Shown piece by piece: positions 7,185 through 17,700 of a DNA stretch of 22,768 bases. Both the position numbers and the translations under genes were made by a program. The notes under the pieces were generated by a model. That model was not told the DNA's origin. It searched no databases and saw only the letters and a list, made by a program, of their open reading frames with translations. This stretch comes from a virus, in IMG/VR virus record IMGVR_UViG_3300023084_000142, positions 1-22,768 of that record. One strand, written 5' to 3'. Position 1 is the first letter of the stretch. Every line of letters starts with the position of its first letter.

Positions 7185-8776
7185 TAGAACGCTTTAATAA
7201 GGAACGTAACAACTAGCGCAGGCATTGAAACCTCAGCAATAATATTTAGGGCGTCATCTATATTTTCAGGCGATACGGTGCCTAAACTGATGTCATTCAA
7301 AGCAAATACTGTTGGTGCTGCCAAAGATCCTTGACCTTGGATCATCTCAAAACTACCGTGGTTGTGACCCAAGAAAGAAGAACTATTTGGATCTAACTGA
7401 GAGGTAATATTGTTTGTAGTTGTTGGATATGTTCCGTGCTTAAAGCTAAGAGTTTGGTTTGTTAATTGTGCCGAATTGAGTGTTGGTTGTGATAGATCTA
7501 GAGTATAAACATAATCCGTACTTGACGATCCTTCTCTACTGATGGCAACAATCTGTGTACCAGGAGCAAGTACCGTGTCTAGATATACCCACATAAATGG
7601 TACAACTTCATCCAATTCGTAGGCATTACCAATATTGGCACCAGCAGGCAAATCAATAGAACTGGAAGTAGGTTCGATAGTTACACCAGTAACAGTAAAT
7701 GCTGCAGATGTGTCAGGATCATAGTTTGAAGTTGGACCGAAGAAATTTCTTCTGTTAGCAACTTCTAGTGGTTTAGGGAACATACCAGTCCATGCATCTT
7801 GTGCGTGTGTCTTGACTGGATCTGTAACATCATAAGTGCTAGTATATGCACTACCATTAAACTGATATGTCAAATCATTTGATTTTACTAGACCAGATGG
7901 GTGTGCTTGTGCAGGTGGCCATGATGCTGCAGGAACTTGACCCCAGTAGCTAGATCCTTCAAAGTTATAAAATCTGTCTGTTTGTGGTAGTGTAAATTCA
8001 TGCTGCTCATCACCATAGAATGTAATAGAATTTCTACCTTGCTGCCATGATGGTGCTGTAGTGGCATTAGTTAACTGACATTCTGAATAACCAAAGTCAG
8101 TAACACAGTTACCAGTAATACCACCACCAGTAGAAATACCAGATGGTTCAAATGGCATTGGACCAGCAAACTGTGCGGTTGCTCTACTATATGTTCCTGG
8201 GTGTGAGTGACCAGGAGTGTGGTTAATACCTAGTTTTCTGTTGATAGTGTAAACTGTTGTACTGAAGTCTGGTGGTGCAATACTAATGTTAGTAAACTTA
8301 CCACTCATCACCAATGATGGATCAACAGTAAAGTCGATGTCACAGTTGGCGTTGATTGTGATGGGAATAGGTGAATTCAAACTGATGCTACCAAAACCAG
8401 CAACTAGTGCATCTCCAGTATATGTCTCAGACACCAATACATTATATGCATCTGTCTGACCATACTGATATTCTGATTGTAATAGATACTCAGGTTCCAA
8501 ATCAATTGGCATCTGAAGTGTCATATTTGGTACGCGAAATTTTCCCTCATACTCAGGAAATTGTCCCGCAAATGCAGCATCAGCACCATAAGTGTCACCT
8601 ATGACTGATGCCAACAGCGGATACCTTGAGGCATCCTGTAGTCTGCCATCACAGACAATCCATCCTTGGGGGATGTTAGACAGGGCGAAACCTGTGTTAC
8701 CATCCCCAGACCAAGGCATGATAGTGCCAATTTTGGCACTTTTCATGAACTTGACTATACCGTATCTTACTGCCAT
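7184..8776 (-). CDS. Tail-collar-domain fibre protein, 530 aa
   Basis: The clearest tail collar domain of the three: GTIMPWSGDGNTGFALSNIP (17-36), then QGWIVCDGRLQDASRYPLL (37-55), IGDTYGAD and the closing FRVPNMTLQMP (80-90). This fits a short-tail-fibre or tail-tip structural protein. Two His motifs are present: NHTPGHSHPGTY near residue 190 and LGHNHGSFE near 471. HxH motifs of this type bind metal ions in T4 gp12 and gp37, holding trimeric tips together. The middle is Ser/Thr/Pro/Asn-rich, beta-type and unrecognised. The C-terminus MPALVVTFLIKAF is shared in form with the next two genes. The start is supported by AGAGGA directly before the ATG. The stop of the giant gene lies seven bases upstream and forms part of that ribosome binding site, so translation may be coupled. 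Collar-domain call is strong; the exact fibre it belongs to is unknown. Confidence 0.85.
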   Translation of the reverse strand: MAVRYGIVKFMKSAKIGTIMPWSGDGNTGFALSNIPQGWIVCDGRLQDASRYPLLASVIGDTYGADAAFAGQFPEYEGKFRVPNMTLQMPIDLEPEYLLQSEYQYGQTDAYNVLVSETYTGDALVAGFGSISLNSPIPITINANCDIDFTVDPSLVMSGKFTNISIAPPDFSTTVYTINRKLGINHTPGHSHPGTYSRATAQFAGPMPFEPSGISTGGGITGNCVTDFGYSECQLTNATTAPSWQQGRNSITFYGDEQHEFTLPQTDRFYNFEGSSYWGQVPAASWPPAQAHPSGLVKSNDLTYQFNGSAYTSTYDVTDPVKTHAQDAWTGMFPKPLEVANRRNFFGPTSNYDPDTSAAFTVTGVTIEPTSSSIDLPAGANIGNAYELDEVVPFMWVYLDTVLAPGTQIVAISREGSSSTDYVYTLDLSQPTLNSAQLTNQTLSFKHGTYPTTTNNITSQLDPNSSSFLGHNHGSFEMIQGQGSLAAPTVFALNDISLGTVSPENIDDALNIIAEVSMPALVVTFLIKAF

Positions 8777-8778
8777 GT

Positions 8779-8784
8779 TCCTCT
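8779..8784 (-). promoter_or_regulatory. Shine-Dalgarno sequence for the 530-aa collar gene
   Basis: AGAGGA on the minus strand, two bases before the ATG at 8776. Its first base is the last base of the giant gene's TAA stop codon. The spacing is shorter than usual, but it is the only good match, and termination of the giant gene would place ribosomes right on it. Confidence 0.6.
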
Positions 8785-11700
8785 TAGAGTTCGACTAACC
8801 ACCAACCGCGTAGGTCTGTTGGAATTTCGGATGCATCTGGGTCACCCTCTGCATCACTCACACCAACATAGACTAGACCGAAGGATGCATTTCGTGTTTG
8901 AACGATCATTTCACCACTGCTCCAAGCAAGTGCAGATGGACCCGCAGATCCTGCTTGTGCCTTTGTACCAGTGGTATCACCTTGGATTGCAACCGCAGTT
9001 GTACCGATAGGTAGAGCACGGATGATCAAGCTAGCGGCATAAGATAGGTTGCTACTAATATCGATAAATCTAATCATATCACCAGTCTTAGCATCAGATG
9101 GTAGATAAACAACCATGTTACCGCTAGAAGATGGGTTAACGAGATAGTTACCGTTTGGAGTTAGTGGGTTAGAAACAACTTGACCGAAACCAGTGGTGGA
9201 TGCTGCCAGATATGTCCAGCGTCTACCACCATTAGCGTTGAAGTATCTTCTAATACCAAAGGCATCAATAGATCCATCTTGATACATGATGAAGTCATTA
9301 GGACCAGCGCCAGTGTTACCAGCAGATCCTAGGTTATCTATATGTAGAACCTCAGAGGCACTACTTGAACTCTCAAGGATTTGACCCTTGATGTATAGAC
9401 TTTCACCTAGTCTTACAGATCCGTCGCTGTTATCAACGTCGAACATCAAGTCATTGCTGCAGGTTCCGTTCTCCTGACAGGTTTGCTGATATACTCTCAA
9501 CTTACCATAGATGTCTGCTCTACCGTTGAGGTACATTCCTGCTCTATTAGTAACTGGGTCAAGAATTGCACCATCACCAGGGTGACCGTCATCGTTAGCG
9601 ATACCAAGAATAAGTGTCTTGCTATCCGTGCCATACATTCTGAAGTTACCAGCGTTGATGTTAAGATCATCATTGATCGTTAACTTACCACCACCAAAGT
9701 ATCTTCTGACACCTTTTTCTGGTTGAGATGAATCGTTTGTATCTCTGATGCTCTTAGGCATCTTGACACCGAAGTTAGGATCAACTGTGCCATCAATACT
9801 ATCTGGGAAGAAGAACTCACTACCAATTCTGATGAATTGCTCATAGTCAAGTTTCTGAGAAACTAGATTACCATTAGCAAGTTTGAGGACAATTCTGTCG
9901 GGATTAGTGTTTGGCGTAGGTGCCTGAGTTCTACCAGTTGCAGGTAGTGCTTCTAGTAGAGTTGTGCTTCTGCTGTCCTTTTGGATCTTAACAACTACAG
10001 CACCAACCGTGAAGGATTGTGCAGTTGTTGTTTCTTGAGCACGACCACCGCTAGGATAATCAATAGTAGTATTAAATGGTATACGTGGTTCATTAGAACT
10101 GCTATCAACGTATGGATCATCGGTAATACGAATGATTTCTGCCTGTGTTGCACCATTAATGATTGCAACTAGGTCACCCTTTTCAAATCCAGTGATGCTG
10201 TTGACAACCATGAACTGTGTTTGACCAGCAGATAGAGTAGAAGCAAGTAGTGTCTCAGGACCAGTTGCTTGTGCAGTCTGTGGATCTCTAGTGTAAACGT
10301 AAACTGGTTCGGTTACAGAGTGAGCAACAGCAGTAGAACTGTAATATCCTTGCAGTGCCCAGACCCAACCCCATTCGTTACCAATAATTGTGTTACCTTG
10401 GCAGGTATCAACTTCAAACGTGGTGAAGTCTCTATTGGTTAGGGTCAGTTTAGAGTTGTCAGAAGTATCCTCAAAGATATCATAGATGTTATTAACGATA
10501 GGTGTAGAACCGCAACCACCAGACAGTTTCAGCGAACCGTAGATGTCGAGAACACTGTTCTGTACAGTTTCATCACCAATAGTGATGTCACCAGTAACAC
10601 TATCAACAACAAATACGTCCTTCTCGTTTGCACTATCACAACCGCTGGTAACGATCAGTTTCTTGGAAACTTGATCCAACTGGGTCTGAACCTTGACAAT
10701 CTCACCTTGATTGAAGTCGCCGTCATCGTTTGTATCTTCACGATCAACAATAACGTAATCATTAGTGGTTAGAGAACCACCAAACTGCGAGAGGTAGAAG
10801 TTGTCAACAGGACCAGTTGCATCAACTACTTGCGTTGTCCAAGTAGCATCGAAGGAGATATTTGCCTTCCAGAGGTTGGTTGCATCTAGGTGTGTGGATA
10901 GATAATCCTGAGCAGGAGATAGTTGTTGTAGCTTGTACTTGGTGAAAGAACCAAGTGGGTGACGCTTAACCTTAATGTAATAAGGAGCAGCACCTGCACC
11001 CGCTAGACCATCTTCAGTAATTCTGACGAGTTCAGGATAACGCTCAGTTGCACCAGATCCAGTAGGAACAGTATCGATTAGGATGTAATCGCCTGCTTGG
11101 AAGTATGGAGTTGGAGCATACTTCATTGGGAGGTAGAACTCATCACCAGTGATTGCTGGTAGATCAGAACCTTCAGCACCTGCTCCAGTCTTACTTTCTT
11201 GGAATGTTGCATCACCCCAAGTAGCAGCACCTGCGGTGTCAATTCTGTTGAAACCAGCAGCGAGTTCTGCAGTTGTTGGAGCGTTACCATCAGCAACAGT
11301 GATAACAGAAACGTTGATGATGTCAATGTTGCTGTTAAATGTATCCTGACCTAGAATACCGCTAGCGTGAGCGAAGTCGTCTGTACCTAGTTGTGCTCTT
11401 AGACCTTCAAAGGAGTAAGAAGCATTACCACCACAGAGTTTGATGTCAGCATTGAAACGTGAATTAGCATCAACAATAAAGTTGTTTCTAACAGTTGTGC
11501 TACCACCCTGACCACCAATGGTGATTAGAGATGCGTTAGTAGCAAAGTTTAGTGTCTGTGTTTGAGTGGTGAAGAAGTTAACAACACCTGCTTCAGATCT
11601 CAGTGTGACGGTCTGAGTAGGATCAGTTGCGTCACCACCAATAGTCTTATTAGCACCGATTAGCATGTCACCAGCAACACTGAATTGCTTGGTTCCAACT

Positions 11701-14700
11701 AGAGTGTAAGAGTTAGAGGAGTTGTTGTTATATGCACCACCGATTTGGATCTTCGAGATCTTATTTTCACTATCATCAATGTCGCCAATGAAGATGTTAG
11801 AATGATCAGATGCATTACCCAGTCTGAAGTATGTATCTCCAGTTCTGTCATTGCCAATTCTGATGTCTTCTACATTACCAGCAAGGTTTAGTCTGCCCTC
11901 AAATGTAGTATCAGTTACGAGGTTGAATGTGCCAGAGGTCTGAGATGTTCTGATCTCAGCAATTACACCGTCATCACCATTGACTTCGATGTCATGCTCA
12001 AAGCGAGCATCATCAGTAAATCTAGATGTACCATCAACAACCAGTGCTCTATCAAGTTGAGAGTTGTCAACGTTAATACCAACACGACCACCGTTTGTAG
12101 TAGCAACTCTTAGAACTGCCTCATCATTAGGAGCAGCACTGTCACCACCAACTAGTAGAGCATTATCTACCGCAGTCTTATCACGATCAGCGAAGTTGGT
12201 GTGATCTAGGAAGTCAGCAGTTGTTCTACCACTGATGAATGCAGTACCAACAACATCTAGGTTTGCACGAGGATCTGTTTCAATGCTTGTCCATGCATTC
12301 TCAGCAGCAGAATGTGGAGCACGAGCAACAGTGTTGATGCCCAGTTTATAGTCACCGATAGTAGCAGTCTCGGTTCTAAGTGTTTCAGCGCCAATGACGC
12401 CTACTTCCTTCCAAGTAGAGTTAGAGAACTCAATCTTGGGTTCTACACCAGCAGCAGCGTTAGCAATAACGTCTGCCCAAGGCTTAACCTCAGTGCTTAC
12501 AGCATCAATCAGTTGAACGTGTACGAAATCATTAGATCCAGCAAATGCATCTACACCACCTGGGTTGACAACGTACCACGTACCATTAACTACACTGTTT
12601 GGATAGTAATCACTAACTCTAATTTGAGATGCTAGTGTAATACCAAGACCATCATTTGTAGTGTTGTTAAACGTGATCTTAAAGATGTTAGATCCGTTGA
12701 ATACGATATCATCTAGAGTTGCATCTGCAATCGTAGTATAACCATCTGCAAGTACCCAAGCAAAAGAACCAGTTAGATTGACTTCTTTACCCTTGATTAG
12801 AACATCACCAGGGGAAGGAACAACACCACCGTAAGTGATGTACTGATCTGCAAGAATTCTTGTACCGCCAGCAGAATATAGTGGAGACTGGTTAGGTGTT
12901 AGGTTAGAACCAAATGCACCAATAGCATGTGTGAGGAACTTATATCCTCTTGCTCTTGGGTATCTGATAGGAGTAATCTCGAAGACCGCTGCCTTAACTC
13001 TATTCTTACCAATCTTAATGTCACCAGCATTTGGTGGATTAAACTCAGTATTGTCTAGTCTCTCATCCTGTTCGATAACACCCAGATCGTTCTCTGTGCT
13101 CTTAACATAGGAGCGAATGATTAGAGGTTGATCAACCTGAGTGAAGTCACCGTCTTGTACAGCGATGACAACAGGAGATTCAAAGTTATTGACTAGTGTA
13201 CCATCTCCACCAACAACTGTGATGTTCTGGTTGAACGTTACAGGTGTATCGAAGGTAGTAACGAGACCGCCAATTACATCATCCTCGTCTCCGTCATCAT
13301 TGAGAGTTGCTCTGTCGATGAATGTCTCTTCACCAGTAATAGCGTTAATTCTTCTGTTACCAATGTAGAGGTCACCCTGAGAGTTAATACCCGTATAGAA
13401 GACGATACCACCATCTTGTTTCTTACTTTGAGCATAGAAGTCCTCATCGGGTGTTAGGACAATCTCCTGACGCGCTGGGAGACCTGTGGAGTAGTTACCA
13501 GGACCGAAACCAAGATATTCAAATGTGTGGTTACCAGCACGAGCGATAGATGGTCTACGGAGTTCAACATAGTAACGCTGATCCGAGAGAACTGTGCTAT
13601 CACCAGCAATAGGAATGAGACGATCTTCAGAACCAGAGACTGCGTTACCATCTTTTGCTCTAATCTGATTATCACCAGTGTAGGTATTGAGGATAAACGC
13701 TGGGTTGCTGAGTAGATCTTCGACAAGTTCTCTGGTTACAGAGTTCTTATAGTCGTTAACGGTAACAAGACCGTGGATGTAGTTATCAGCAGCAGAGTAT
13801 GCCTGTGGTGGGTCAATTAGGTTAGCATAGTAATCTTTCTCTGCCTGAGTTGTACCAGAGTTCTTGAACCAGAGAGGATCGTTTCTATAGTTGAGAGGAT
13901 AGAGTTTACTGACTGGTTGAGAGAACTTAAACTTCTTGAAGTTATTGATAACACCAGCACCCGTTGGGAATGGCGAAATGTTACCACGGAGAGCAGTAAC
14001 ATAATAGATACCATCTTGCTGACCAGCAATTCTGCGCTGTAGTGTCTCATATCCAAAGATATAGAAGGTGTCTTCAATGACGCCTGCATCTTCAACAGAA
14101 GCAACGTAGTATTCGATACCTGCACTATCCTGAATACGATCACCAGGGGTGATAGTATAAACGTTAGCGCCGTTTTGCTTGTAATAATACTCAGGATAAT
14201 TTTTTCTGATTAGTGTTTTCAGAGGTAGCGATTTGCCCATATCCTGGTCTTCCAGCATATCAGCAAATACATTGCCTTGCCTGAACGTAGTGGTTGTATA
14301 CTCACTGTACTCAAGAATACCACCACGGATGTTCTTGATGATTAGATAGTGATCACCACCAACGTTGAAGTAACCATGGATGTTGCACTGACCCGAAGAA
14401 TTACCACTAAATGTTGCAGCATTAGTATCTCCTGCACCATTTTGTGTCTTATTCGTGATGAAAGATCCACCTTGAGGAGCAGTGATCTTAACTGTAGTTA
14501 GGATCTCATTGCTTAGACCAGAGAAATTGATAGTATCAATAGTGTGGTCATAAACAGTCAGTTCTAGATACTTGATTGATGCATCTAGAGCATCCTCAAC
14601 ATAACGACCAGATTGAATTGTTGCCTGAACACCAGAGTTAAAGCGTGCATACGCTCTTCTGTCTGCAGCAAGATATGGATCATACTGAGCATCTAGACTG

Positions 14701-17700
14701 AGGTTTGCAGTCTGTGCATCTTCTTTGGTAACACCAATAAATTCACCTGCTTGAACTGGGTTCTCGAAACGAGCACCATATACAGATCCTGTTACAGGCT
14801 TGAGTAGGATCTTCTGAGGAACAAGTTTACGGGTGTCGTCAGTTCTTGTCTTAAGAACGAAACCATTGATAGGATCTCTTGCGTTCTCAAGATACTTAGG
14901 AATGACAAGACGTAGTTTGTACGTTCTCTCATCCGCCTCACGAGTGTCATCGAGACGCTCATACCACATGTCAGTAGATCTCTGACGATCAGCATAATCA
15001 CTCTCGTTAATTCTCCAGAAGATGTCATTCTTTCTTACGCTATCAGTATTACTGGAAGAACCGTTATCCTTACACTGAATGTACCACTTACCAGTCGATA
15101 CAGTAGTGTTAGTGAACGTTGGATCAAAGCGCATTGGGCTTCTACGCTTGTTAGCGTAGATCTGGAACTCGTTTTGAGTTACAACAAAGTTGATCTCACC
15201 TACACCGTTGATAGCATCAGCATGTGTCTTGTGTAGAGTGATCTTCTTAGGAGATGCATAGCGAGCATAGAACTCTGCATTTGGATTAACTCTACCATAA
15301 TTTGCATCATTACTATCAGTAATAGTAACAGCAGGATCAGTTGCAGAATCTCCACCAGTTTGTGGTAGTTGACCACCTTCAGATTCTCTGATGAATACCA
15401 GCTGAGGAGTTACACCAGCATCAGGAACGTCAAAGATGTGTGCAACATCTGTTTGTAGTTCTGTTCCGTTTGCAGTTACAGCAGTATAGTTGTGTAGATC
15501 ATACTTGTCATCTAGAACAAACTGATAGAGATCAATCTCAACATCCTTGTCAATTGCATCAGTCTCAGATGCATAGATGTAAATACCTGCTGCTGCGTTC
15601 TCTTTGGAGGTCGCAAGCATCAACTTAGTTTGATCGCTACCATCGAAGAACGATGTGCCATTATACTCTTCACCACCTGCTTCTGTGCTTCTACCAGGAG
15701 CAATTACATAGTAAGTTCTGTTTGTCTCGAAACCATTGGGTAGTCTGACGAGACGCTTATCAACATCAACATACTTACCAGTATCAACATCAAAGCGAGG
15801 ACGTGGAACAAGTCTAACTGGTGTGCCAGTTTCAAAGTTGTGTGGGTTGGAAGGACCAGTACCCGTGGTGTCAATTGTGAATACAGTTGCTCTCGCAGCA
15901 AGTGCAGCAGTGTCAACTGTTTGCTCTTGTCTAGTAACAGAACCAAGACCACTATCAATGATGGTAGTAATGTTACCAATTAGAACTTCAATAGCATCAG
16001 CAGTACCAGAGCACTCTCTGTAGCTGGTAGAAGTTAGAGTATCTACTAGAACTTCAGGTGTTACATCATCACCAGATCCACCAACAGTAACGGTAGTTGG
16101 TAGTGTATCTGCCCAAATACCTTGATTGTACTCAAAGTATAGATCAACGTTAATTGTAGCACCAGGAGGATCTCCTTGTGGTACGGGAACAGATACTGGA
16201 GTTCCTTCATCTAGCGCAGATCCAAAAGTTCCAAGTTCAATAGTAGTTGGACCTAGGATCTTCTTAACGTAGGTATCAGCAGGAATTCTGGATACAACTT
16301 GAGTTAGTGCATATGGAGTAGCATCTTCATCTCTTCTGAGTTGAACTTCTTCGGTCTGTAGTAGACCATAGCGATACGCAGGTTCATTAACATTGGTGTT
16401 GTCATATTCTTTGACGCTCATACCAATGACAATACCACGAGTATCACCAACATCAACAATATTGGATCCCGTTGTTACAGTACAACCACTTGCGAGAACA
16501 TCAAAGTTACGCATTGCAGCAGTTGCCAGCTGTCCAACGTAATCCCAGGCGTCTGTTGTTTCTTGTCTCTCACCATCGATGTATGTAAGGCTGTTACCAA
16601 CGTAGTATGCTTCACCTGCTTGGATGCTGTTGATATTACCGCCAAGTCTGAGGTCATTAACAACAGCGTCAACGATGTAGGAAACGTCACGGAAACACTT
16701 AGATGCTTCGTTATTAATTGTGAAATCACCTTTATTAACAGGAGGTAGACCAGCAAGTGTGCCACCGCTGATTGCATCAGTAAGGATATCAAATAGGTTC
16801 TCAATAGTAGAACGAACGTTAGCACAATCCCACTGACCATTGCTTACTGGTGGGAGATCATTCAGATTACCAGCAAGAAGTGCATCACAAAGGATGCCAG
16901 TTAGAGTATCAATCGTCTGGAGAACATCAGAGCAGTTACCTACAGTGTAGGTTGTTGGTTGCGTTGGTGCAGTTCTAGTAACACCAGAGAGATTACCAAC
17001 ACCAGAATCAGTACCGATTGCTTGAATAACAATGTCAAGCAAAGTATCGGTAGCAGCAACAGCAGAACCACAAGTAGGTAGTAGTTCATCAATGTCCCAA
17101 TCATCTACGATTGTTAGATCTTTCTTCTGAGTTAGAGTATTTCCAGCAGATACGCTTACAGTCTCATTTCTGATAACTTGAATTGCAATATTCTTGACTT
17201 CAGTGAATACCTTAGCAGCTTCATCACGCTCAGCATCAATAAATGTCTCTACTACTTGACCATTGAATGTATTAGTGACATATACATTTGCAGCATCATA
17301 AGTCTTGGAGTTACCACCAAACTTGACATCCCACATTACCTCTTCTAGAACGTCATAAACGTCATCTAGACAATCTTGCTTGGTATTATTTTGTTGAGGT
17401 TGGTAAGAAGGATATGCAGCAAGCATACGCTCATATGCCTCAGCAGCAATGAACTCCTTGTTATCAAGAACAAGGTTGTATGCATCAGCGTGAATGTCAG
17501 AAACAAATGCAGGATCTTCAGTTTGATCTAGAGTAATGGTTAGATCACGATCATAGTATTGGTTATTTGCTGCGCGGTTCATTAGATCAGCAGCACGCTT
17601 GAATGCAGTGATCGAAGGACCAACTTCGTTATCAACACCATTACTGATTAGAGAATTGCTGTTGAAGTATTCTTTAGTTGCAGCAATAGTGTACTCGTTA

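Noticed and set aside
12312-12635. Plus-strand open frame of 107 codons, and similar ones at 186-530, 1303-1623 and 18697-19020
   Set aside because: They lie entirely inside long minus-strand genes with clear families, lack ribosome binding sites and have low-complexity or cysteine/serine-heavy translations typical of antisense shadows.
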